Source of the DNA: Durusdinium trenchii
Lineage: Eukaryota > Sar > Dinophyceae > Suessiales > Symbiodiniaceae
Length of the DNA stretch: 64,000 nt
Reading direction: 5' to 3'
NCBI GenBank assembly: GCA_963970005.1
Contig: CAXAMN010022006.1
Location: 323,109-387,108 of the forward strand
Part shown: positions 1 to 9,648 of the stretch, piece after piece
Layout: each line of letters starts with the position of its first letter
How positions within the stretch are numbered: the stretch's first letter is position 1
Position numbers and translations under genes: made by a program
Notes under the pieces: model-generated
What the model was told of the DNA's origin: nothing
Seen by the model: only the letters and a program-made list of their open reading frames with translations
Database searches by the model: none

Positions 1-86
1 CAGCCGGCAAATCGCACTCTCGCCTGCATTTCGCGCACTCGACACGCACGATCTCCGCAGAGGGTTGCGCGCACAGCCGGCAAATC
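1..86. repeat. Satellite array, left part
   Basis: GC-rich tandem satellite with a unit of about 73 bp (for example GGCAAATCGCACTCTCGCC at position 6, recurring from 78). The unit contains TTTCGCGCACTCGACACG and CTCCGCAGAGGGTTGCGCGC. The same satellite resumes at 4037, so 1-86 and 4037-4250 were one array before the insertion of the 87-4036 element. The array probably continues to the left of the window. Confidence 0.85.
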
Positions 87-122
87 CTTAGAACTGCTTA
101 GTCTAATTTTTTGTAATTTTTT
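87..122 (+). repeat. Left terminal inverted repeat
   Basis: Outer end CTTAGAACTGCTTAG followed by an A/T-rich inner part (TCTAATTTTTTGTAATTTTTT). It pairs with 4001-4036 in inverted orientation. The flank AATC (83-86) is the left copy of the target duplication. Confidence 0.85.
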
Positions 123-1104
123 CAATGTGAAAAAAATCAGGTTGAAGGTTTCTGCCCATTTTATGTGCTGCGTTCATTAACTCTATTTTGCATTCTCGTT
201 CTGGCGATTACTCAACAAAATCCTGGCTGCTATTTCAAAACACTGAAGCCATTGCGATTGTCGCATGTATTTCACCAAAACAATTAATGGGACAGTCTGC
301 TCTGACCACACAGAAAACTTGTGATAAGACATATGTTTATAGGGGATCACGAGTGGATGGCATTTTTGGCTGTACACAAGTAGATGGAAATGGGGGATTG
401 CATTCCTCTTGCCGGGACCTATGTGTTGTTCGAGAATGCCATCTATGTGTTCCTGAAAAGCCGGGGTGGTTTCAAAGAGAACGAGAGAGAGAGAGAGAGA
501 CACACAAATCTCACCTATTGTTCACTGCACTACGGTTCCTACTGTTTGCCCCCTGCTGATCATCGTCCATGGTAGCTTGAGACGCGACGGACACCAAATG
601 CCATCAATCAGTGCACATTCTTACAAAACGACATCCAAAGATCCAAACGGATCAAGCGACATTTGCTGACATTTCTTGCATTTTCTGGCAATGCTTTTGA
701 ATGCTTTTGAGCTCTATTTGCATTGTATGCCATCTACTTGTTTCACATTTCTCTAGTGCGGGGGTAGATGGCATGGAAATGGTCTAAACCACAAGAGGAT
801 GGCATATCATAGGCTCCCTCCTCATGCCATCCTCATGTTATCCCCTATACACAGAACAGCGCCATGTCAGAAGAGCCATCACAAATAAGATTAGAAAGCG
901 TATATGCCAGCTTTAAGAGGGGGCAAAGATATTTTCATGCAAGACAAAGATATTTGCAAATCTCGTTTCTGGTTCAAGTTTGCAGTGCGGGGCCATCACA
1001 GCGATGAACGTGGCTGCTACGGCCACAGGCTGCTTCGGTCAAATGACAGACGCCGACGTTGTCGAGAGGGCTTATAAGCAAAGTGGGATCGCTTCGATTC
1101 AGAT

Positions 1105-1804
1105 GTGAAATGGCAGAACGAATTTCTTTTAGTTCCAAGCGATCCTAGCCAGGGCTCGTGGCTGCAAGTGCAAGGCAAACCTTGGGGTGTCGGTTGCCAA
1201 GCTTGCCGTGCAGCAGGGCACACCACTAGCTTTGCCATATCCAATGTGAGAACGGAGGCGGGTCTCCAACGCAGTAATTTCAAGAGCCACGCAGCCAACA
1301 AGCATCACCAAGCCGCTGTGGCACAAACGGTGGCTGGCAAAACAACCATCGTATCAAAGAGGCTCGCTCCTTCAGAAGCTGAGTTTGAACATCTTCTCCA
1401 AAATATCCGAAACGGACAGGCCACTTGCTCTGATCGAAAGGGTGCCCAAATGACGGTGCGTGGCAGAAGCCATGAAGTCATTGGACCAAACGTTCTACCC
1501 TTTCCCACTCTCATGACTCATCTCATGTCCAATTGTTTCTAGTGCGCCCGCAGCCATTTAGGGTACTATTCCTCGGATCTTGACCCGCTCCTACCATGAT
1601 GGAAGCTCCTTGTGCCAAAGACGCCTGAAGAGCGAGCGATCCTGCGAAGATTTCCAAAGGCTGGTCAATGGCGCCCATGTAGTTTTGAAAGAAGCCTTTG
1701 GAAAGGATTGGGAAGATGTTCTGGAGTGCGCACGCCATGCAATGATGTGGGCAAATGCTGCTGCTGACACAGACGATGAAGTGATGATCACTTGGATGTT
1801 CTGA
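1105..1804 (+). pseudogene. Decayed zinc-finger (BED-like) gene inside the TIR element
   Basis: The plus strand at 1105-1542 reads a domain with GKPWGVGCQACRAAG at about residues 25-39 and a later LQRSNFKSHAANKHH: a C-x2-C ... H-x4-H pattern like BED or C2H2 zinc fingers of transposon proteins. The reading continues in another frame at 1580-1804 (ERSCEDFQRLVNGAHVVLKE). The frame break and the lack of a start codon indicate a pseudogene or separated exons. It is the only convincing plus-strand coding signal in the window and lies wholly inside the 87-4036 element, so it was probably carried in by it. DNA binding is inferred from the finger only. No transposase catalytic core is visible. Confidence 0.5.
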
Positions 1805-2059
1805 CCACTGTTCGTTTCAGCCACAGTTGTCATTACCCAGTGACTCGTATCGCCTGTGGCTTGCCTGGCAGGACCGTCAACTTGAAGAGCAACTTGAAGG
1901 TGACAGAATTCACCAAGCATGAGTTTCAGCAAGCTCTTTGCAGAGTCTCTCGCGCTTAGAAACCCCGACCTTCAAGTGGTGACGGCTTCAGTCTGGCTTT
2001 TTGGGCGACATGGCTGAAGCTGTTCTGTGCGACCTCCAGGGAGGCTGCCTCGTTAGTCT

Positions 2060-2180
2060 TACAAGTAGCGCCTTGTCAAGCTGCTTCGCCCAAGCGCTCA
2101 AAGGGTTGCTTCGGCCCAGCCGGTGGCAAGAAGGCTGCTTCGGCCTAGTAGGTCTTGGCTGCTCCGGCCACACCACTGGT
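2060..2180. repeat. GGCTGCTTCGGCC-type dispersed repeat
   Basis: Several imperfect copies of (G)GCTGCTTCGGCC occur here (CTGCTTCGCCCAAGCG, GTTGCTTCGGCCCAGCC, GGCTGCTTCGGCCTAG, GGCTGCTCCGGCCAC). Related copies lie at 1012-1040 and 3550-3595. No coding function is apparent. Confidence 0.7.
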
Positions 2181-2224
2181 AGAATTTTGACTGCTCCTTC
2201 CGCGCCTCGGCATAGCGGAAAAGG

Positions 2225-2445
2225 GATGTGTAAGGAGAGGGCGAATTGCCTACTCACACCGTAGCTTGGGGACGTCCCCGAGGTGCGTAAGGAGCAGCCG
2301 AAAAGAGGACGAAATGAAATTACGGTAAGCGGATTGTTGATTCAAGGCTCTTGCCTACTTTCTGGCTGCTCGCACCGCACTCTGGGGACGTCCCCGAAGT
2401 GTGTAAGGAGAGGGCGATTTGACTACTCCTTACACAACTATGTGA
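2225..2445. repeat. Two copies of a repeat with palindrome GGGGACGTCCCC
   Basis: The 12-bp perfect palindrome GGGGACGTCCCC occurs at 2268-2279 and 2384-2395. Each copy is flanked by GTAAGGAGAGGGCGA-like and ACTCCTTACAC-like sequence, so the larger unit was duplicated and partly rearranged. It lies inside the 87-4036 TIR element. Confidence 0.65.
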
Positions 2446-4000
2446 CCAGTTTACTGTAGGCATTGATTTGCTTACGATAATTTTCCCCAATCAGACGAAT
2501 AAATAATCATATTTCGACGCCAGATCTGGAGGGGATGGGCCCGGTGCCCTCCAACCGGGTGAGATCGGGTTGGATTTTGGATGGAGGCAAGCAGGAAAGC
2601 AAAAACAAGCTTCTAGCACCTTGGAAGGAAGGCGCAAGCAGAAGGGAACAAGAAAGGAGCAGCAGCAGCTGAGGATGAAGATGAAGATGAAGAAGGACAA
2701 CAGGACGAGGACGACGATGAAGGAGACAACCCAACTTGGTATGGGATAGCCGTCTGATTGCCTATACTGAAGACAGCCTTGCCTCCAGAAAGCGGCGCGT
2801 CAGAAGCGCGGGCACCCTTGCTTGGTCCTCGGCAGCCAGAAATTGACTTTGCCTGTGTGAGCCCGGAAGCATTTGAGGGCAGCATCAATGGCGACCTGCT
2901 GCTTGGAGTAGCGTGGCCCAAGTTGGCGGAAGAATGGCGCGTCAAATGGCAGGAGAAAACGAAATGCTCGGCAAAAAGCATTTGGTGCCAGTGGGCGGCA
3001 AAACAACCGACGATGGTGACGATCGCGCGTCCAACCGTGCAGCAAACGAGCCCGAACCCATGCGCTACCATTCTTTGCCACTTGCATTTTACGAAGAAAT
3101 TGCGCATTGCTATTACGCGAAAATAGTGTAGACATGACACCGAGTGACGCCAGATTCGGTTGGGCATGCCTGCGCACGCGCACAGGCTACGTTGGAATCT
3201 GCTTCATCGCAAGGCGCGCTCGCGTGGCTTGGAGAATCGCTTGCTGGAGCTGTTGAAAGAGAACATGCAACTCTCCTTTGTTCTCGGCCGCCTACTCTGA
3301 AGCAGTTGGCTTGAAGAAAACGCCGTCTCAGGGCCTCTGGCGGTCCTGACCCTAAGGCCAAGCCGCAGCCCAAACCAAAGGGGAGGGGCAGAGGCAGGGG
3401 AGGTGCCCCCCCAGGGCCAAGCCGAAGACCAAGCCCAAGCCAGCGGCAACCGCTCCTGATGATGGCGAAGATGGCGGCCAAGAAGAACCAGAAGAGGAGG
3501 AGGACCCCGCTGCAGAGATGACGACCAAGTGTGGGATTCGCTGGAGTGATGGCTGCTTCGGCCACGGCTGCTTCGGTATGGCTGCTTCAGTCATTGGAGC
3601 TGCAGCTTTGGGAGAAAAACCTTCGACCTGTCGCCTACATTGGGCGGGAAAAATGATCTGATTGGGAGTGATGCGGTTGCCGGATGTAAGAAAGATGTTT
3701 CCCATTCTCGTTCTTCAACATGACGGTTCTCGTTCCCAAGGGGTGTTGAGTACTGGCTACACTCGGATAAAAAGGACAGTGTCATTCCATCTCAGGTATA
3801 AGCCAGTCTTGGCGGCAAGACTTTCACATTGTGTCTGTCTACTTCGAGTATAGCTTCTTACTGGGCAGCAATCCCACATGATAGATATTTCATTGTGGGG
3901 CCACGGACACTTCACTGCCCTTGAGTTATTTTGTCTTCTCGTTTTTCAACGTGTTTGCTTGAGCACCGTTCGTGATGTACCGGCAACCCACAAACAACAA

Positions 4001-4036
4001 AAAAAATTACAAAAAATTAGACTAAGCACTTCTAAG
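4001..4036 (-). repeat. Right terminal inverted repeat
   Basis: Inverted copy of 87-122 with one substitution (G for C at base 8 from the end). It is directly followed by AATC (4037-4040) and then by satellite sequence. Confidence 0.85.
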
Positions 4037-4250
4037 AATCGCGCTCACCTGCATTTCGCGCACTCGACACGCACGATCTCCGCAGAGGGTTGCGCGCGCA
4101 CCGGGCAAATCGCACTGTCGCCTGCATTTCGCGCGCTCGACACGCACGATCTCCGGATCTCCACAGAGGGTTGCGCGCGCACCGGACAAATCGCACTCTC
4201 GCCTGCATTTCGCACACTCGACACGCACGATCTCCGCAGAGGGTTGCCTT
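4037..4250. repeat. Satellite array, right part
   Basis: Continuation of the satellite of 1-86, with about three units here. One unit has an extra 8 bp (GGATCTCC duplicated near 4150-4162). The array ends at about 4247, where GGTTGCC passes into unique sequence. Confidence 0.85.
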
Positions 4251-4344
4251 TTCGATTGACGCTGTTCGCCCCACCCTCCGCCTTAAAGAGAGAATTTATA
4301 AAGTGGGGAAATGTTTTCTCATTAGGACATCTCCCGTGGTAGTT

Positions 4345-4520
4345 TTCCATACTCACACTTGCCTACTCATTGCACGCTTGTTGCATGCTTGCATACTCAT
4401 TGCATGCTTCCATACTCATTGCATGCTTGCATACTCATTACACGCTTGCATACTCATCACTTGCATACTTACACTTGCATACTTCCACGTGGTGAAAGTG
4501 TCAGTGTGTAAGTGTAAGTG
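4345..4520. repeat. Tandem repeat of TTGCATACTCA(T/C)TGCATGC
   Basis: Degenerate tandem array with a unit near 17-20 bp (CATACTCATTGCATGCTT), decaying rightward into (AGTGTA)n-like sequence. Open frames here are by-products of the repeat. Confidence 0.75.
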
Positions 4521-4584
4521 TCGAAGTGTCAGTGTTCAAAGGATTTTCCGGAAGAACCCTTCGCAATGCTTTCGGGGGAAAGAG

Positions 4585-4905
4585 CTGGCCACACTCACTG
4601 GCCGCGCCCCTGAACTCTGTGGCTGGGCCGGCTCTGTGTCCGGGTCTTGTCCTCCTCTTGTCCTTGTCTTGGCCGTGCGGGTCTTTTACTCCTCTTGTTC
4701 CCCGACAGTTTACTGTTGGGGTTCTATCTTGCAAAAAAGGGCTGGCCACACTGACTGGCCGTGCCCCCGGCTCTGTGGCCGGGTCTTGTCCTTCTCTTGT
4801 CCTCTGGCCGCGCTGACCAGCCCTGGACACACTGACTGGCCGCGCGGGGGTGTGTGACTGGGTCTTGTCCTCCTCTTGTCCTGCTCTTCTCGTCTTCTCT
4901 TATGA
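4585..4905. repeat. Tandem repeat with CTGGCCGCGC ... GGGTCTTGTCC
   Basis: Three to four imperfect copies of a unit combining TGGCCACACTGACTGGCCG and CCGGGTCTTGTCCTCCTCTTG. Spacing is variable, between about 70 and 160 bp. Open frames on both strands derive from it and I do not regard them as genes. Confidence 0.7.
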
Positions 4906-5990
4906 CCGAAACATTAGCGATGTCGACGCCAACAAAAATCATTGATAAAGCATTCTTGCTCCTGGGGAGAAGGTAGGGCGTACCAAAAAAAACGTTTTTG
5001 ACTAATATCGGTCCCAGCGAATTGTTTTGAAACTGTTTGGGGTCTATGCTGGTGTGGCCGGACAGCTGACTTGAGGAATCCGCTTCAGTGCCAAGGTGGC
5101 GTCCACGACAGCACCTTAAAGTCTAAAGCTCCGTGCAATAGACGCAGACGTTGAAAGGCCGCTGTTTAAAGGACAGTCTTTCAAAGAGCCTCGCCTTTGA
5201 GGTCCTCCTTGATACGCTTCAAGTCCGCTTGCGTGCAAATGGCCACCACCAAACGAGGGTCCATCTTCAAAGCCTCGAGTTCAACGCACTTTTCACATTG
5301 GCAAAGGTTGATAGACAAAGTCCTGCGCCGTTGTGCGCGCACTCTTCGTGCTGCCCTCGCTCTCCCTCTTTAACATTGGGACCACTTTGAACTTCACGCT
5401 TGGCCATTGCAGGGCGCCGCCTGTTCACAATCTGCAGCTGCGCCTGCCAGAATCCACAGTGTTGTCTTCAAGCCCATGAGCCAAAAGCATCCAAAAGCAT
5501 GAATAGAGGACAGGGGGATCTCTTTCTACTTTTTGTACCACTATGCGCAGTTTCTCGGACATATCTGTGCCTTGAACTCTCAAAGAGGATTGAAGGAGTA
5601 AACCGAAGGTTTCTGCACGACCTAGTGGCTTCTGTTCCAAGCCACGCAAACAGAGAGGGCCTAACACCGGCAAACAAAACTAGAAGCGTCACTTGCAACT
5701 TTATCCCCAACCCACCTTACTTCAGCCCTTGAACTTGTTGGCGCGAGATCCCGCCTTCCAAGTCTCCTTGCTTTAGGCGCACATGGGCACCTGGCATTGG
5801 CCCTGGTCTCTTAGCAAGTTGAAAATTAATGGATTGGTAAAGCAAAAATACGTAATAAAGCGCGTTGATGCTGGAGCCCAATCTCAGAACGGGACGGTGC
5901 GCAAAGGCCAGAAAACTTTCCCTCAGCAGTGGGGAACTCTTTGTTCCACACACTGACGCACCAACACTGTGACTTGCGCGCGGCGCAAAA
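4906..5990. other. No supported gene (4.9-6.0 kb)
   Basis: Several open frames of 70-110 codons on both strands, none with a recognisable domain, a clear start context or splice-compatible neighbours. I see nothing else in this block. Confidence 0.5.
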
Positions 5991-6108
5991 CTTGTGCCTA
6001 GACTGGGTCCATGAGCGCTAGAAAGTAGAGCCGAACATGATCCAGCTCAACGGCCATCATGCTTGAGCCCCATGCAAGCCACACCCAACCCGCACTTGCA
6101 GCGAGTCG

Positions 6109-6193
6109 CGGCCAAAGGTCGATTGCTTCATTGAAGTCCGACTGGGCACCAGCGAGGTCTTTTAAGTCAACTCTGGCGCAGCCCCGGTTAAAC
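6109..6193 (-). CDS. Isolated TPR exon fragment
   Basis: On the minus strand 6192-6109 reads FNRGCARVDLKDLAGAQS followed by DFNEAIDLWP, a good match to one tetratricopeptide repeat (consensus aromatic-N-x-G at helix A, A-x-x-D-F-x-x-A-I-x-L-x-P at helix B). It is preceded by CCAAG|G, the AG|G acceptor context seen in better-defined genes of this window. Only one repeat is visible, with no neighbouring exon I can join, so this is a gene fragment or one exon of a dispersed gene. The role of TPRs is protein-protein interaction; nothing more specific can be said. Confidence 0.45.
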
Positions 6194-6507
6194 CTTGGCG
6201 TGCAGGAACGCGACAGCGCCCGGTTGGCCAAGCTGAAGAACAAAAAGGTCCTCACCAAGCTCGTGCGCAGTCGCCATCTAGCGCAAGGGCCTGGAATGAT
6301 GCAAGTGAGGCATGGCAGAGCTGGGCAGAGACTTTGAGGAGAGTCAAGTCGCACCGGACCATGGGTTTAGGTAAGTGTGCTGCTTGTTTTCGTAAAGCGT
6401 CTTGAAACAGAAAATCCGAATCTAAACTGGGAAGTAGCCAGCGGAAACTCATGTTGGACCATGTTTGCGTGTTGGTGGCTGTTCTCCTGCGGGTCTTCGG
6501 AGCAGAT

Positions 6508-6605
6508 CGGGGCAGGTAGTGGAGCAGGTTGCCGGGCACATACCGGAGCAAGTTCCAAAGCAGGTTCCAGAGCAGTTCTCGGAGCAAGTTGCACAAGAGG
6601 CCCCG
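6508..6605. repeat. GGAGCAGGTTCC-type tandem repeat
   Basis: About eight imperfect 12-bp units (GGAGCAAGTTCC, AAGCAGGTTCC, GGGGCAGG...). The same repeat reappears at about 31418-31508. The long minus-strand frame crossing it (6252-7019) gains its length from this repeat. Confidence 0.75.
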
Positions 6606-6619
6606 GATCAGGATTAAGG

Positions 6620-8030
6620 CCTGCCAGCACCCAACATGTACAGCTTCCAGCGGCTTGCAGTGCTCACTCCGGATTTTCGGCCCACTTGATGTTTTCCGGC
6701 GGCTTGTCCAGAATGACTGTGCTGAAGAGCAATACGTTTGCCGGACTTCCCGCCCGCCAACTGTGGGAAGCGTGCGCCTGTCCAGTTGCGGCAACATCCC
6801 GGACGTAATATTTCTAGCGCGCTCCTGGGGGCAATCCGCACTCCATCTGCCCTCAAGAACGTGGGCCTCCTTGCTGCAGTGCCGCTTGCTCTTTGGCGAC
6901 GGTGACGCGCGGCCGTTGCCCCAGCCACCAAAGGCTTCACCCCCCCCGACGGGTCGCGCCACGCTTGTGGCCTCTTCGATTGGGCGCTGCCACCTGATTT
7001 TGCACTCAGGGCAAAGCAAGGAATAGACCGGGCGCAGCCAGTCTAGGGACCATAGGCCGGCTCCTCCAGCACCTCACAACCTGCAACTGGATCAGAAGAA
7101 GCGATGGAGGGGGAACTGCCGGCAAGGCATCCAAAGTCTGGCCAGCGGTGCAGAAGATGTGTTCCTCTGCCCTTGTTGTCTCCATGGCGAGGCAGCCAAA
7201 ATGAAGGCAAAAAGATATCTCGTCGGGACTGAGATGGGCGGAGGATCCAAAAACTAAAACAATGGTCTGGAAGCAAGTCGTTTGGGCTTATGACGTGTAT
7301 TCAGGACAAATTATGTTTCCACAAGTTCCAAGCACGTACTACAAACTTTAAGTATTCCCAAGCCCGCGACGGCTGATAAACGAAGTGTGCAGTTTGGTTG
7401 CGTCCCGTGCATGCATTGAGTATTATATACTGTATACTCCATTGGCTCCATGCTGCCTTTGTAGATGCCTCTGCTGCCCCAACCACATCACCACTGTCAA
7501 GCAAAGCGCCGCCTAAAGCACCTGCAAACGGCACTGGCTGGATTCGTGCAACAAATGCAGGTTTGACCAAGAATGGTAGTGTTGAAAGACATCTATTTAT
7601 GCAACAATGTCATGTCTGCCACTGGCTAGCCGCAAGCCAAGGAACAAATCAGTAAACTCACTATATATACTTAGTGCAGGGAAAGAAGGGAAGGGATACT
7701 CTTGAATACTTTGGCTCCAAGTTTCAGACACCAACCATCAGCATCCGCCTGAAGATGCATGCAAGCCACTCGCGAGTGACCGAATTTCAAAGAAGCCCGA
7801 AAACTGAAGTCATCTGAAGCCAGAGAGTCGGGCAGGGTCCAAAGCAATTGCCTCGGGCTTGGAGGAATGGACATAGATCCAACCAGCGACGCAAGAGTTT
7901 CCTTTTTATATATAAACTCTCAACTCCAGCACCTTTTCTTCTCTGCGCTTGCAGGGTGCAACAAGTTGTGGCCAACAGGCCATGCTTCATTGGCCGTCAG
8001 GCCACTTTCAACACCCATAACGTCCACCAC
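6620..8030. other. No supported gene (6.6-8.0 kb)
   Basis: Scattered frames under 110 codons without domain signal. I cannot see the terminal repeat of the 8.0-15.5 kb retroelement here, although its 3' end should lie near 7.5-8.1 kb. Confidence 0.4.
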
Positions 8031-8034
8031 TACA

Positions 8035-9648
8035 TCAGCTCAAGGCTCTGCGCTCCTCATGAGCAGTGGGTACCACGCACAGCAAGGAATCTTTTCTCTT
8101 TTCAACTGTATTGCCTTCTGTAAAAAAGGTAGGGAACATGCCAGCCATCTGTATCACTCGAGCCCGTTGTTCTTGTGTCATCGAAGCTAAAAACTGAAAA
8201 GATCCGATCTCCTGGATGTATATCTCCATTACTTTCGCATTGATCCACCTTCCACGCCGTCTAACAAACTCCGAATCCTCGGTACATTGAAGTTGCCACG
8301 TCGCTCCGCCAGGTCTGAGCGACCCAGCGTCCAGGGTCTTGTGACCCTGGAGGACTCCGGTTTGCAACGACAATGCACGGAGGATGTCCTTGGAGCGTTG
8401 TCTAAATTGTAGCTGTGGAGAACGGCCACAATGGTTGATGCGGCTTTAGATCAGCAAAGGAGATTTCAACCAGCTTGAGCAGATCTGGGATATCCAATTT
8501 TGCGCTCTGATGCCGTGCAGCAACAAACCTAGTTTTAGGCTCAAGAAGTGAAAGAAGGGCGAAGTTGTTTGTTCCCAGAGTATCAATTGGCAACAGTAAG
8601 TCCTTGCGGACGGCTCCAGTGATTTCACTGGTCCGCAACAAAGAACCCCATCCAAGAGCAAGAAGTCCTGCCATCTCTATCCATCCCCAGCCTATAGCAG
8701 CACTTGCCAAGGCATGGCTATATGGTGCTGTGGCCTTTCTTCACGTACCCACGCAAAAGCTAAGTTCCACGCAGGCTGAAGTTGCCGCTTCAAAACAGGC
8801 CTGTATGAAGAAATACTGTTCACAGATTCAACATAAATATTATAAGTACGTCCTGCTTCGTACAGTCTTCTTCCATACAGCTGGAGGATCTCGTTTATCC
8901 TTTCGACATGCTGCAGTGGTCTCTCAAGAAGGGACCTCAGGTTGAAGCCACAAAAATCACACCAGTTCAGCAGGTCAAAAAGGAGTCGGTCACGATTTCC
9001 AGCAGTAGCCTCTGTTACAGGTCTACCTGAAGGCAGCGGAGGCCTCAACAGTCGTGCGGCTTGGCGCGATCTGTCCCCAGGTGTCCTAGGTACTATCATG
9101 CCATGGCTACGCCCCAAAAGCTGCAAGCTAACTAGAGACCTCAGGACAAGACATGAAGACGGGAAGGAGAGGCGACAAGGAGAGAGGAAGAAATGGCCTT
9201 CGCCGGGAAATCCAAGTGTGCGATCGAAATCCATGGTGGAGCCAGGAGGAGAATAAGCTGCTGGGAGAGATGACGACCTTGGCACCGGGAGCCACGCAAG
9301 TCCATGAAGGCGGCCGGTCTGAGAAAAGACTTCAAGTCCATGAAATCCATAAAGTTCACAGACAAGCCTGACCCAATTCGAGGCCCAGCGACGAAGCTTT
9401 GGAAGCGAGCGCAGACACTGAATGTCTTCGTTTGAAAGGCCTCCGAGCCGTGGAATGCTCCATGCCTGTCGTACTTCACGATCCCTGGTAGGATCATCTG
9501 CTGTATTCAACCTGGTAGGCACGAAAGGCAGTGTAAAATAAATGCCAGCAGCCACGCAGGTGGCACCAAACTTTCTCACAAAAGGAGCTAAGGCTCTGCT
9601 TGAAGTCCTTCCTTTTGAAGCTGAACATCGAACAACATTGGAGTCCAC
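8035..9648 (-). pseudogene. RNase H C-terminus and tyrosine recombinase
   Basis: Frame 9648-8692 opens with DSNVVRCSASKGRTSS and FVPTRLNTADDPTR, the third and fourth acidic blocks of RNase H in this element class. It then enters the recombinase N-terminal region (HVERINEILQLYGRRLYEAG). The core continues in a second frame, 8710-8402: LLRTSEI with the box-I Arg at 8633-8635. It then continues in a third, 8373-8035: GSLRPGGATWQ with the box-II Arg at 8314-8316, RRRGRWINAK (Trp in the His/Trp position, near 8247) and MEIYIQE with the Tyr nucleophile at 8218-8220. All expected catalytic positions except the box-II His can be pointed to. Two frame changes break the gene. The known role is integration by recombination of a circular cDNA. 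Confidence 0.7.

Larger units (their letters stand above)
87..4036. mobile_element. 3.95 kb TIR DNA element inserted in a satellite
   Basis: Terminal inverted repeats of about 36 bp close this segment. The left end (87-122) starts CTTAGAACTGCTTAGTCTAA; the right end (4001-4036), read on the minus strand, starts CTTAGAAGTGCTTAGTCTAA, one mismatch in the first 36 bases. The flanking bases are AATC at 83-86 and AATC at 4037-4040, a 4-bp target site duplication cut out of one satellite unit. No intact transposase ORF is present: the interior holds a decayed zinc-finger gene (1105-1804), GA-rich sequence and CTGCTTCGG-type repeats. It is therefore probably non-autonomous or dead. TSD length and terminus do not let me name the superfamily. 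Confidence 0.8.

Noticed and set aside
4090..4857. 255-codon plus ORF
   Set aside because: Runs across three unrelated tandem repeats and has no coherent protein composition.
6252..7019. 255-codon minus ORF
   Set aside because: Open because of the GGAGCAGGTTCC repeat; no domain. The TPR exon nearby is in a different frame.
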